Positions 16,807 through 24,578 of a stretch of 64,000 nt of DNA are shown here, one piece after another. This DNA comes from Nannocystis pusilla (GTDB taxonomy: Bacteria > Myxococcota_A > Polyangia > Nannocystales > Nannocystaceae): positions 1,054,001 through 1,118,000 of the forward strand of contig NZ_JAIRAU010000001.1 of the NCBI RefSeq assembly GCF_020073745.1. Reading direction: 5' to 3'. The notes under the pieces were generated by a model. That model was not told where the DNA came from. It searched no databases and worked only from the letters and a program-made list of their open reading frames with translations. A program made the position numbers and the translations under genes. How positions within the stretch are numbered: the stretch's first letter is position 1; each line of letters opens with the position of its first letter.

Positions 16807-17100
16807 AGGGAAGGCGAGTTCGGAGAGCCTCCCGTGGGGGCGTGGAAGGCGAGTTCGGAGAGCCTTCGAGGGGCGCCCCGTGCAGCCGGTGTGGGGCGTG
16901 GAAGGCGAGTTCGGAGAGCCTTCGAGGGGGCACCGTGCGGCCGGTGTGGGCCGTGGAAGGAGAGCTCGGAGGCCCTTCGCGGCGCCACATGCGGCCGGTA
17001 TGGGCCGTGGGAGGCGAGCTCGGTGAGCCTTCGGGGGCGCCGCGTGCGACCGGCGAGGCCGTGGAAGGCGAGCTCAGGGAGCTTTTCCGTGGCCCGCGGC
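16807..17100. repeat. 54-56 bp tandem repeat, five copies plus a partial
   Basis: Copies begin at 16842, 16898, 16953, 17007 and 17061, with a partial copy from about 16808. Each starts with gtggaaggcgag and carries a hairpin of about 6 bp (gaaggc with gccttc, 11-nt loop). Differences in the arms of later copies are partly compensated by G-T pairs. The array ends about 60 bp before the ATG of the metal permease. Confidence 0.8.
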
Positions 17101-17160
17101 GGGCCGACGCGGGCGGGGGACGGCGCGCGGCCCGGTGCCGCCCCGCGGCGATTTCAGGCT

Positions 17161-19125
17161 ATGGTCGCGCCCTCGATGCCCGGCGACTCTCACGGCACCT
17201 GGATCCTCGCAATCAGCGTCGCGGCGCTGGTGCTCGGCCCGCTGCTCCACGCGGCGGCCCGGCGCGAGCGCGTGACGATGGCGGCGCTGGACAGCTTCGT
17301 GCTGGTGGCGGTGGCCGGATTGGTGGCGCTCGAGATCGTGCCCCGCGCGCTGGCGCTGGCCGGCTGGCCGGCGTTCGTGGCGCTGCTGGCAGGGCTGGCC
17401 GGACCGGCGATCGCCGAGGGCCCGTTGCGGATGGCGGCCGGTGGCACGCACAGGGCGGCGCTGACGCTGGCGATCCTCGGCATGGCGCTGCACGCCTTCA
17501 CCGACGGCCTGGCGCTGGCCTCGACCCACCTCGAGGGCGGCGAGTCGCACGGGCTCGAGGTGGCGGTGATCGCCCACCAGCTGCCGGTGGCGGTGGCGGT
17601 GTGGTGGCTGCTGTCGCCGGCCGGGTTCCTGGTCGCCGCCGGGTCGCTGGCGCTGCTCGCCGCCGCCACGGTGGCCGGCTACGTGTTCGCCGACGCCTCG
17701 TTCGCCGCGCTCGACGCCTGGTGGCTGGGGCTGTTCCAGGCGGTGGTCGGCGGTCTCTTGTTACATGTCGTGGGGCACAGGTCCCAGGGGACAGGTGATC
17801 GCAAGGCCCGGATCGCGGCGGCCTGCGGCGGGCTGTTCGGGCTCGGGCTCCTGGTCGCGCTGGCCGCCGAGTCGCACGGGCCCGACGACCCGCTGGCGCG
17901 CACGCTGGCGGCCCTCGGCGAATTGGTGCGAGACAGCGCGCCGGCGCTGCTGCTGGCGTACGCGCTGGCGGGGCTGGTGTCGGGGCTGATGCCGGAGGCG
18001 CCGGTGCGCTGGCTGCAACGCGGAGGTCCGGCCGGGCAGGCGCTGCGCGGGATGGCGGTGGGGCTGCCGCTGCCGCTGTGCTCGTGCGGGGTGGTGCCGG
18101 TGTACCGCAGCCTGCTGCAGCGCGGGGTGCCGGCGGCGGCGGCGATGGCGTTCTTCATCGCCACGCCGGAGCTCGGGCTCGACGCGATCTTGCTGTCGTG
18201 GCCGCTGCTCGGGGCCGAGATGACGGTGCTGCGCGTGCTGGCGGCGGCGCTGGTGGCCTGGCTGGTCGGCTGGTGGGTCGGCGGCAAGGCGCGGCGGATC
18301 GGCGAGACGACGGCGGGAGAGACCGGGCCGCGCGGGTCGGCGCTGACGCGCCTGCGCGAGGGGCTGCGCGCCGGCTTCGGCGAGTTGGTCGATACGACGG
18401 CGCCGTGGATCGGGCTCGGGCTGCTGGTGGCGGCGCTGATCCAGCCGTGGATCGATCCGTCGGCCCTGACGGCGATCCCCGGGCCGGCGCAGGTGCTGCT
18501 GTTCGCGGCGATCGGGGTGCCGGTCTACGTGTGCGCGTCGGGGGCGACGCCGCTGGTCGCCGCGCTGCTGGCCAAGGGCCTGAGCCCGGGCGCGGCGCTG
18601 GCGTTCCTGCTGACGGGGCCGGCGACGAACGCGACGAGCTTCGGGGTGCTGGCGCAGGAGCACGGGCGCGCGACCGCGGTCCGGTTCGCCGCGGCGATGC
18701 TGGCGCTGGCGGTCGGGCTCGGGCTGGTGGTCGATCTGGCGCTGCCGCAATTGCGCGCGGTCGCAGGCGTGCAGCCCCACGCGGGCCACGGGCCGCTGGC
18801 AGAGGTGGCCGCGTGGGGGCTCGTGGGCCTGTTCCTGCTGTCGTTCGTGCGCCAGGGGCCGCACGCGTTCTTCTCGCGGCTGTGGGAGCGCGAGGGGCAC
18901 TCGCACGCGCACGACGGGCACGACCACGGGGAGCACTCGCACGAGCATGGGGGGTGCTGCCACGAGCACGCGGGGCACTCGCACGAGCATGCGGGACACT
19001 CTCATTCGCACGAGCACTCGGGGCATTCACACGAGCACGCGGGGCACTCGCATTCGCACGAGCACGCGGGACACTCACACTCGGGGCATTCGCACGAGCA
19101 TGCGGGGCATTCGCACGACCATTGA
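17161..19125 (+). CDS. ZIP-like / ArsP-like permease fusion with His-rich tail (predicted metal transporter)
   Basis: The 654-residue product joins two membrane halves. Residues about 1-230 look like a ZIP metal transporter reduced in size, with HAFTDGLALA at 111 and HQLP at 139 in the positions of the paired His motifs of ZIP helices 4 and 5. Residues about 255-560 match the ArsP/UPF0718 permease family (as in SO_0444-type Cu/Zn exporters), with PLPLCSCGVVPV at 307 and a second inverted half near 457 (YVCASGATPLVAAL). Residues 578-654 are almost only His, Gly, Glu, Ser and Ala (GHSHEHAGHSHSHEH pattern), a probable zinc- or copper-binding tail. It probably moves divalent metal. A lattice repeat lies in the linker codons (17761-17802). 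Confidence 0.82.
   Translation: MVAPSMPGDSHGTWILAISVAALVLGPLLHAAARRERVTMAALDSFVLVAVAGLVALEIVPRALALAGWPAFVALLAGLAGPAIAEGPLRMAAGGTHRAALTLAILGMALHAFTDGLALASTHLEGGESHGLEVAVIAHQLPVAVAVWWLLSPAGFLVAAGSLALLAAATVAGYVFADASFAALDAWWLGLFQAVVGGLLLHVVGHRSQGTGDRKARIAAACGGLFGLGLLVALAAESHGPDDPLARTLAALGELVRDSAPALLLAYALAGLVSGLMPEAPVRWLQRGGPAGQALRGMAVGLPLPLCSCGVVPVYRSLLQRGVPAAAAMAFFIATPELGLDAILLSWPLLGAEMTVLRVLAAALVAWLVGWWVGGKARRIGETTAGETGPRGSALTRLREGLRAGFGELVDTTAPWIGLGLLVAALIQPWIDPSALTAIPGPAQVLLFAAIGVPVYVCASGATPLVAALLAKGLSPGAALAFLLTGPATNATSFGVLAQEHGRATAVRFAAAMLALAVGLGLVVDLALPQLRAVAGVQPHAGHGPLAEVAAWGLVGLFLLSFVRQGPHAFFSRLWEREGHSHAHDGHDHGEHSHEHGGCCHEHAGHSHEHAGHSHSHEHSGHSHEHAGHSHSHEHAGHSHSGHSHEHAGHSHDH
17761..17802. 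repeat. 14-bp lattice repeat, three units, in coding sequence
   Basis: Cores with centres at 17764 (catg), 17778 (cagg) and 17792 (cagg) are exactly 14 bp apart. They encode the hydrophilic loop LLHVVGHRSQGTGDRKAR between the ZIP-like and permease halves. Confidence 0.75.
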
Positions 19126-19599
19126 GGGCATCGCACCTGCGGGCAGCTGCGCCCGACGCCGTCGCGCTGGCGGACGGGGGCTGAACGGGCGAATGTCGGC
19201 GGCGGGGCGGCCTTGCGCGGCCTATTCCGGGGATAGCTGGCATGCCGCCGGTCGCGGGTGTTTCATTGCGGGCACGTCATAAAATGCGTATTTTGTGAGC
19301 GCTGACACGAGATGAAGACGCGGCTCGGAGCCGGGCGTCTTCGAGCCTTCCAGCGGGCGGGGGAAGAGCGGGCGCATTGGTGTGGGTGTGGCCCGGATCG
19401 CAGCCGCGAATGTGTCGGCCGGCACTCGCTTCGAGCGGCGCGGCAGGCGGGCGCGTCGTGCCGAGCCGGGGGCATGGGGGCGATCGCCCGCGGACCGCCG
19501 TTCTGCAGCGCACGTTCGTCGGGTGGTCGCGGGATCAGGGCAGTTCGTCACAGGTGGGACCGTGTGGCCGATGTCAACATTCTGCGATTGACGGTACCG

Positions 19600-19623
19600 C
19601 AGCCTGAAGCAGATTTCAGGCTG
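19600..19623. promoter_or_regulatory. perfect 9-bp inverted repeat upstream of a small exported protein
   Basis: The arms cagcctgaa and ttcaggctg are separated by a 6-nt loop. It ends 57 bp before the ATG at 19681 and lies just downstream of a ttgacg sequence (19588-19593). It could be an operator or a leader hairpin; no T-tract follows. Confidence 0.45.
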
Positions 19624-19666
19624 ACGACGGGGGAGGACAGGCGTACGGCACGTCCCACCGGCGTAG

Positions 19667-19672
19667 AGGAGG
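19667..19672 (+). promoter_or_regulatory. strong ribosome binding site
   Basis: A full aggagg lies 8 nt before the ATG at 19681. This is one of the few consensus sites in the window, and it fixes that start against the longer open frame. Confidence 0.85.
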
Positions 19673-19680
19673 AAAAAACC

Positions 19681-20082
19681 ATGCTAGTTCATCCTGCGAG
19701 CGTCCTCGCGGCGACCTTCGTGTTCACCATTCCGTTCATTCAAACCTGCGACACGCCCGGGGGCGAGGTCCCCGTGGAAAACGACACCACCGAACCCGGT
19801 GTCGAGTGCGAGCCCGAGGAGGGCGAGCCCGAGTGCCGTTCGTGCCTGCGAATCGCCTGCTGCGACGGCCTGGCCGCCTGCGAGGACGACCGCACCTGCA
19901 GCTGCGTGGTCGATTGTATGTCCGACTCGCGCGTCGGCCTCGAGGAGTGCGCGCGGACCCGCTGCGACGCCTTCGACCTGACGGCGGCCCTCGAGCCGCT
20001 GAGCCGGATCTGCGCCATCGACGAGTCGTGCGGCGGGCCGCGGATCTGCGAGGGCACCCAGGAGCTGCCGCTGCCGCGCTGA
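19681..20082 (+). CDS. small Cys-rich exported protein
   Basis: The 133-residue product has a hydrophobic N-terminus (SVLAATFVFTIPFIQTC) ending at a Cys; it is exported and perhaps lipidated, though the lipobox is weak. An acidic linker with Glu/Pro/Thr spans residues 25-50. A domain with about 14 Cys follows, in tight pairs: CRSCLRIACCDGLAACEDD, CSCVVDCMSD, CARTRC and CGGPRIC. The pattern suggests a disulfide-stabilised fold or a metal-binding one. Family unknown. It stands alone with its own leader, and the strong ribosome site suggests high expression. Confidence 0.78.
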   Translation: MLVHPASVLAATFVFTIPFIQTCDTPGGEVPVENDTTEPGVECEPEEGEPECRSCLRIACCDGLAACEDDRTCSCVVDCMSDSRVGLEECARTRCDAFDLTAALEPLSRICAIDESCGGPRICEGTQELPLPR

Positions 20083-20279
20083 ACGCGGGGCACAGGACGC
20101 GGGATGCGACGGTGAGGCGGGATCGTTCGAGGGGGAGCGGTCCCGCCCCGCTGCGTCGCTTCGGCGCGTCGCAGCTCCGTGGGATCGATGATAGCAATGA
20201 CGAATCGGCGGCGCTCGGGTTGCGACGATCGGCGATAGTGATGACGACGGCGAGCTGCGGACGCGACGAATGGGCGTGC

Positions 20280-20846
20280 TCAAGGCTCGAGGGGGGACGG
20301 GAGCAGGACCACGTGGATCCGGCGCTCGTCGTCGAGACGGATCGCCAGATCCTCGCGCCACGGGTCGCCGCCGTCCGGCCAGCCGCGCCGGCGCATTTCG
20401 GCGTCGTGGGCGTCGTGGACGGCGCGCGACCACACGTGCTCGACGCGGGTGGTCCAGGCGCCTGCCGGATCGCGCCAGGACAGCTCGTCGAGGATTCGCG
20501 GCGGGAAGCTCAGGCCGGCCTCGCGGCCGGCGACTTCCGCCTGGGCGGCGCCCAGCGCGATGAGGGCATCGCCATCGAGCAGCGGACCGCCGCGACGAGG
20601 GCGGAGCGCGAGCCGGCCGTCACGCACGAATGCGGCGAGGACGTCGGCCGCGGCTCGCTCGCGCTCGCGGCGGAGCTCGGCGTGGCAGGGCGGACAGTGG
20701 CGGAGGGCGATGCCTTCCCAGGAATCGTCGCGGGGCAGATCGTCGACGCGCTGGCCGGGCCTGTAGCGCTGGTCGCAGTCGTCGCCGGTCTTGAACTGAA
20801 TCCGCGCCAGGTAGGACCGGCCGCAGCGCTGACACGCGAGGTCCAT
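20280..20846 (-). CDS. zinc-ribbon protein of unknown function
   Basis: The 188-residue product starts MDLACQRCGRSYLARI. It has two CxxC knuckles about 30 residues apart (CQRC near residue 5 and CPPC near 50), a zinc-ribbon arrangement. The remainder is soluble, rich in Arg, Asp and Trp, and contains WRDPAGAWTTRVEHVWSRAV. No catalytic motif is recognised. A GTG at 20870 would add eight residues. It stands between the small Cys-rich gene and the M16-like pair. Confidence 0.65.
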   Translation of the reverse strand: MDLACQRCGRSYLARIQFKTGDDCDQRYRPGQRVDDLPRDDSWEGIALRHCPPCHAELRRERERAAADVLAAFVRDGRLALRPRRGGPLLDGDALIALGAAQAEVAGREAGLSFPPRILDELSWRDPAGAWTTRVEHVWSRAVHDAHDAEMRRRGWPDGGDPWREDLAIRLDDERRIHVVLLPSPLEP

Positions 20847-20974
20847 GTCGATGCATCGCGTCAGGCCCACGGCGCCGGAGCGTAGCAGGACCGCCGGCTC
20901 GGCCGATACCGGCGCGAGTCCGTCGTCGTGTCGATCGTCGCCGGCGACGCGTCGCGCCCTTCAGCGCCGCGGGC

Positions 20975-22504
20975 TCACTCGGGCGGCGGCTCGAACTGGA
21001 TGCCCTTGCTGTGGGCGGCGATGATGCCCTTGAGGTCGGCCTCGCTGCCGACGGCGACCCAGGCCCAGCCGGGCTCGCTCTTCTCGAGGTCGAGCCAGCG
21101 CGTGATGAAGGCGGCGGCCTCGTCGGGGGTGGCGGCGAGCATGGTCTCGGCGTCGCGGGTGAGGGCGGCGACGATCTCGCCGTCGGCGGTGGAGATGTCG
21201 AGGGCCTCGCTCCACAGCGCGGTCCAGTCCTCGCCGCCGACGCTGGCGGCGACCATGCGCGCGCCGAGCCACAGCTGCGCGGCGCCGTGGAGGTCCTGGG
21301 CCAGCGGGCGCTCGCGCAGGTAGTCGCGGATGACGGTGAGCTCGCGGCGCAGGCGGCGGCTCAGCGGGTCGGCCTCGGCGGGGTCGGCGGGGGTCTCGGC
21401 GGCCTCGACCTCCTCGAGCGGGTCGGCGGCCGGCTTGCCGCGGCCGGCGGCGCCGAGGGGGACGTGGATCGTGAACAGGCCGACGGTGCCGGTGATGCTG
21501 AGGCGAATGTCGAGCTCGGCCTGGAGGTGGCGCTGGACCAGGCGGGCGAGGCTGCGGTCGCGCACGGTGGGCAGGGCGAGCGAGCGGCCGAGGACGAGCA
21601 GGCTGCGGTTCTTGGCCGGAGGGTCGATGCGCTCGAGCGGGGCGAGCGGGGGCCGCTTGAGGTGGTGATTCGGCGGCGGGGCGGGGCGCGGGCCCTGGCG
21701 CAGGCGCACGAGCGCCTCGGCCGAGGGCTCGCCGGCGGCGATGAGCTTGACGCGCTGGCGCCAGCGGGCGGCGAGGTCGCCGAGAGCGTCCTCGTGCTCG
21801 GCGAGCGGGTCGCCGGCGTGGACGACGAGGAGGGCGCTGCGCGGATCGGTGAGGGCCTCCCAGGCGTCGCGCAGGGCGGTCTCGGAGGCCTCCTGCACGG
21901 CGCCGGCGGTGATGAACTCGGCGCCGGGGGCGGTGCCGAGGAGGCGCGCGGTGAGGGTGCCGAGCGCGAGGGCCTCGGCGTCGGGCGGGCGCAGCTCGCC
22001 GGCGACCTGCTTGCGGGCGCGCGCGAGCGGACCGTCGAGGCCGGGGGCGGAGAAGATGTCGCCGAGGCCGGCGAGGACGGCCGGCAGCTCGGCGTCGACG
22101 CCGTGGATGGCGATCTCGTGGCGGCCGGCGCGGGGGGTCAACTCGACGCGGATGGCCAGGCGGGCGGCCAGGGCCTCGAGCTCGAGGGCGACGCTGCGCG
22201 CGGCGATCAGCGCGGGGGCGCCCTGCAGCGCGGGCTTGAGGTCACCTGTCGGAAAGACCAGGCGCAGGTGGACGGCGGGGGTGGCGTCCTCGCGCAGCCA
22301 GTGGACGAGCAGGCCGTCGGACAGGACGACCCGCTCGGGCGCGGGCCACGGCGGGGTGAGGGCGCCGAGCGCCTCGGTCAGCGCGGGCGGCGGGGCGTCG
22401 TCGAAGATCTCGACCTTGACGGTGTCCTTGCGCTTGCAACCTGGCCCGAAGGACAGGAGAGACAGGGCGCACAGCAGGGCGGTGCTCGGCAGACGTCGCG
22501 TCAC
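20975..22504 (-). CDS. lipoprotein, degenerate M16 peptidase-like (second of a pair)
   Basis: The 509-residue product starts at a GTG that overlaps the stop of the preceding gene by four bases. It carries a lipoprotein signal (LLCALSLLSFGPGC). The body follows M16 order: a strand like ERVVLSDGLLVHWL, a region LRLVFPTGDLKPALQGAPALI where HxxEH is expected but absent, ARARKQVAGEL, and a C-terminal half with TVGLFTIHVPLG. Without the metal ligands it should not be an active peptidase. It may pair with the upstream gene product as M16 heterodimers do. Coding sequence at 22242-22265 contains a lattice repeat. Confidence 0.75.
   Translation of the reverse strand: MTRRLPSTALLCALSLLSFGPGCKRKDTVKVEIFDDAPPPALTEALGALTPPWPAPERVVLSDGLLVHWLREDATPAVHLRLVFPTGDLKPALQGAPALIAARSVALELEALAARLAIRVELTPRAGRHEIAIHGVDAELPAVLAGLGDIFSAPGLDGPLARARKQVAGELRPPDAEALALGTLTARLLGTAPGAEFITAGAVQEASETALRDAWEALTDPRSALLVVHAGDPLAEHEDALGDLAARWRQRVKLIAAGEPSAEALVRLRQGPRPAPPPNHHLKRPPLAPLERIDPPAKNRSLLVLGRSLALPTVRDRSLARLVQRHLQAELDIRLSITGTVGLFTIHVPLGAAGRGKPAADPLEEVEAAETPADPAEADPLSRRLRRELTVIRDYLRERPLAQDLHGAAQLWLGARMVAASVGGEDWTALWSEALDISTADGEIVAALTRDAETMLAATPDEAAAFITRWLDLEKSEPGWAWVAVGSEADLKGIIAAHSKGIQFEPPPE
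22242..22265. repeat. 14-bp lattice repeat, two units, in coding sequence
   Basis: Centres cctg at 22245 and cagg at 22259 are exactly 14 bp apart, inside the M16-like lipoprotein gene, in codons for FPTGDLKP. Confidence 0.55.
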
Positions 22505-24120
22505 GGCTTGGGCTCCGCGGGGCCGATGAGGAGGGCTTCCTCGACGGTGAGGGTGAGGGCGGGCCGGCCGCCGAGGCTGGCGAGGCCGAGGAGCTCGTCG
22601 CGGCGGCGGGTGACGGGGCTGTCCGGAGGGACAGGTCCCGGCAGCTGCGCGGGCGAGGCGGCGAGCAGGCGGGCGAGGCCGAGCGGGGTGCGACCGTAGA
22701 GGCGGATGGCCTGGGCCATGAACTGGGCCTGGGACGCGAGCAGGCCCTGGTCGGGGCCGCCGAGGCGGGCCAGGCGGGCGCGCACGAAGGCGACCGGGTC
22801 GTCGGCGCCGATCGGGCGCAGGACCAGAGCGGCGCGGCGCGGGTCGGGGTCGAAGTCGCAGCCGATCCGCGACTTGCGCGGCTCGTCGGCGGCGGGCTTC
22901 TGGCGGTTGAGCGCGCGGCAGATCGCGCCGGCCCAGGCGGAGGCGGCCGCGGTCGGCGGGACCGGCCAGGCGAACAGCGGCGGCTTGCCGGCGGTGGCCG
23001 GGGGCGGCGCGGCGGCCGGGGCGGGGGTCGGCAGGGTGGTGGGCCCTGCGGCCGGAGTGGCGGCCGGCTTGCCGGCCTCGGCGGGCGCGAGGGCGAGGAA
23101 GGTGTGAGCGGGGTCGCCGGGCGCGAGGAAATTGGAGGGGGAGGAAGGCGGGATGAAGCCGAGGAGGTTGCCGGTCGCGGCGGCGCTGCCCGCGGACCCG
23201 GCGGGAGTGCGCGGGGCGAGGCCGAGGAGGTTGCCGGTCGCGGCTGCGGGAGCGAGGGCGGAAGGACCGGGGGTCGTGCCGACGGCGGGTTCGACCGGAG
23301 CGCGCGGGGGCGGCGGCGGGCGGTTCGGCAGGGCGCGGGCGGCCGGCGGCAAGTCGCGAAAGTGGTTCCGGACCTGGTCGAGGATGGTGGCGGCCGGCTC
23401 GGGCGCGACGACGATCAAGGTGGCGCGGGCGTAGTTGAACTTGCTGGCGAGGGCGGCCGCGAGGGCGGCCGGGGTGATCTCGGCGAGCGAGCGGTCGACG
23501 GCGCGGCCGTCGTGGGCGAGGCCGGGTGCGCCGTGGAGCGCGGCGAGGTCGCGCGGGCGCAAGCCAGGCGGGCTGCGCACGTCGGCGGCGGCCCAGCCGA
23601 GGCTGATGTCCCAGCGGCGGGTGTCGACGGTGGGGAAGCGAAGGCGCTGCGACTCGGCGAACAGGACCTCGTCGAGGCGAGTGACCGGGACGAGTGATTC
23701 GAACCGGACCTGACCTGGCCCTGTGGACAGGAGGTGGACGCCGCCGGCGTCCTGCGCGGCAGAGATGGCCTCGCCCGGACGCAGCTCGCGGTTGCCCTGG
23801 TGGAGGTGGTAGGCGAGGGCGTGGACGAGGCCCGGATGCTCGGGCGGGTCGTCCTCGCTGCCGGTCTCGACGGCGAGGACGACGGCAGCGACAGGGAGGC
23901 TGAGATCCTGGGCCGCGAGCACGCGCAGGCCGCAAGGCAGCACGAGGTCGAGGACGGTGTCGGCGCTCGGCGCGGGGCTGTCCGCAGGGACAGGTTCGGG
24001 GGGCGGCGCGGCGGGCGGCGCGGGACTCTCGGGCGCGGCGTGGACCGCAGACCCGCCGACGACCTGTCCGACGAGGACGAGCGCCGCGCCGAGAGCGCGG
24101 AGACGGCGGGGGGCGAGCAT
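22501..24120 (-). CDS. exported degenerate M16 peptidase-like protein (first of a pair)
   Basis: The 539-residue product has a signal peptide (LGAALVLVGQVVGGSAVHA) and a Pro/Ala-rich linker. An M16-type domain follows with LPCGLRVLAAQDLSLPVAAV and PGLVHALAYHLHQGN. The family motif HxxEH is present only as H-A-L-A-Y: the first His is kept, Glu is Ala and the second His is Tyr. The product also has AESQRLRFP and YARATLIVVAPEP. Residues about 280-400 are a long Pro/Ala low-complexity insert containing two ATGNLLG repeats. It is translationally coupled to the lipoprotein partner. Three lattice repeats occur in its coding sequence. It is probably non-catalytic. Confidence 0.78.
   Translation of the reverse strand: MLAPRRLRALGAALVLVGQVVGGSAVHAAPESPAPPAAPPPEPVPADSPAPSADTVLDLVLPCGLRVLAAQDLSLPVAAVVLAVETGSEDDPPEHPGLVHALAYHLHQGNRELRPGEAISAAQDAGGVHLLSTGPGQVRFESLVPVTRLDEVLFAESQRLRFPTVDTRRWDISLGWAAADVRSPPGLRPRDLAALHGAPGLAHDGRAVDRSLAEITPAALAAALASKFNYARATLIVVAPEPAATILDQVRNHFRDLPPAARALPNRPPPPPRAPVEPAVGTTPGPSALAPAAATGNLLGLAPRTPAGSAGSAAATGNLLGFIPPSSPSNFLAPGDPAHTFLALAPAEAGKPAATPAAGPTTLPTPAPAAAPPPATAGKPPLFAWPVPPTAAASAWAGAICRALNRQKPAADEPRKSRIGCDFDPDPRRAALVLRPIGADDPVAFVRARLARLGGPDQGLLASQAQFMAQAIRLYGRTPLGLARLLAASPAQLPGPVPPDSPVTRRRDELLGLASLGGRPALTLTVEEALLIGPAEPKP
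22615..22638. repeat. 14-bp lattice repeat, two units, in coding sequence
   Basis: Arms ctgtcc and ggacaggt flank the spacer ggag. Core positions are 22615-22624 and 22629-22638. Confidence 0.65.
23711..23734. repeat. 14-bp lattice repeat, two units, in coding sequence
   Basis: Cores tgacctggcc (23711) and ggacaggagg (23725) flank the spacer ctgt, inside the first M16-like gene. Confidence 0.55.
23974..23997. repeat. 14-bp lattice repeat, two units, in coding sequence
   Basis: Cores ggggctgtcc (23974) and ggacaggttc (23988) flank the spacer gcag. The same spacer recurs in the 39-bp repeats near 11 kb. Confidence 0.65.
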
Positions 24121-24453
24121 GCTGAAGAGGTGGTATCCGCTGGCGCCGAGGAGGGCAAGGATCTGTCAGCGCAGGCGGGTTGCGCGCAGGTCCGCGGCCT
24201 CGTGCGACCAGACGACGCGCAGGCCGCCGAAACTCCATTTTAAGATTTTAAGGAGAGAACGAAAGAGTTGGGGGAGATCGGCGGTGCCCGGATGGTTCGG
24301 GCGGGCTCGAGCAGTCGATGCCAGGGGCCGGCTGGCGCGCCACCTGCTCGACCGGGGCCGGCTGCAGGGAGGGGAACGCGCGCGTGCGCCCCGGCCTCCG
24401 CGAGTCGGTTCGTGCGAGGGGATCGGTGGGGCGATCGTTCAGGGTGTAACGAA

Positions 24454-24477
24454 GGACATGTCCGAATGGACATGTAA
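24454..24477. repeat. 14-bp lattice repeat, perfect pair
   Basis: Cores ggacatgtcc (24454) and ggacatgtaa (24468) around gaat give perfect 8-bp arms, acatgtcc and ggacatgt. This is the cleanest copy in the window. Confidence 0.8.
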
Positions 24478-24544
24478 AACGGCTCACTCGTGGCGAGGGC
24501 TCATCGCTACGGCCTGTGATTCCGGGGTCTTCGCGCGCCGTCGA

Positions 24545-24568
24545 GAGGATGTCTCAAGGGACATGTGC
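24545..24568. repeat. 14-bp lattice repeat, two units
   Basis: Cores gaggatgtct (24545) and ggacatgtgc (24559) flank caag. The array ends 10 bp before the stop codon of the tungstate-binding protein gene. Confidence 0.7.
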
Positions 24569-24578
24569 GGGCGGTGGG

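Larger units (their letters stand above)
16462..17160. other. 699-bp intergenic region rich in repeats
   Basis: No convincing gene is present; open frames here have repeat-driven composition. It holds a three-unit lattice repeat (16596-16637) and the 54-56 bp tandem array (16807-17100) directly before the metal-permease gene. Confidence 0.6.
19126..19680. other. 555-bp intergenic region with two inverted repeats
   Basis: There is no convincing gene. An AT-rich inverted repeat (aaaat, 4-nt centre, atttt) lies at 19281-19294, and a perfect 9-bp inverted repeat at 19600-19623. The last 80 bp form the leader of the small Cys-rich gene, with a strong ribosome site. Confidence 0.5.
24121..24578. 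other. 458-bp intergenic region with two lattice repeats and a likely promoter
   Basis: The region precedes the M16-like pair on the minus strand. A notable AT-rich direct repeat (attttaag twice, 24237-24252) about 120 bp upstream of 24120 resembles tandem -10 elements for that operon. Two lattice arrays lie at 24454-24477 and 24545-24568. Small open frames here start inside the repeats and look spurious. Confidence 0.5.

Noticed and set aside
16494..16988. Minus-strand 164-codon frame upstream of the VCBS lipoprotein.
   Set aside because: It is open only because the 54-56 bp repeats lack stops in that frame. The product is Arg/Pro/Ser-rich without domain features.
14854..17160. Very long plus-strand open frame leading into the metal permease gene.
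   Set aside because: It runs antisense through the VCBS lipoprotein and then through the 54-56 bp repeats. The product has the Gly/Ala/Val/Asp composition typical of antisense frames in GC-rich DNA. The permease begins with its own signal-like helix at 17161.
19222..19551. Minus-strand 109-codon frame downstream of the permease.
   Set aside because: It has no ribosome site or domain features and crosses an AT-rich inverted repeat more typical of untranslated DNA.
22505..24238. N-terminal extension of the second M16-like protein in another frame.
   Set aside because: It overlaps the complete first M16-like gene. The true start is the GTG at 22504 with a lipoprotein signal.
24240..24473. Small minus-strand frame starting MSIRTCP.
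   Set aside because: Its start lies in a lattice repeat, it has no ribosome site, and the product is Pro/Arg-rich without structure.
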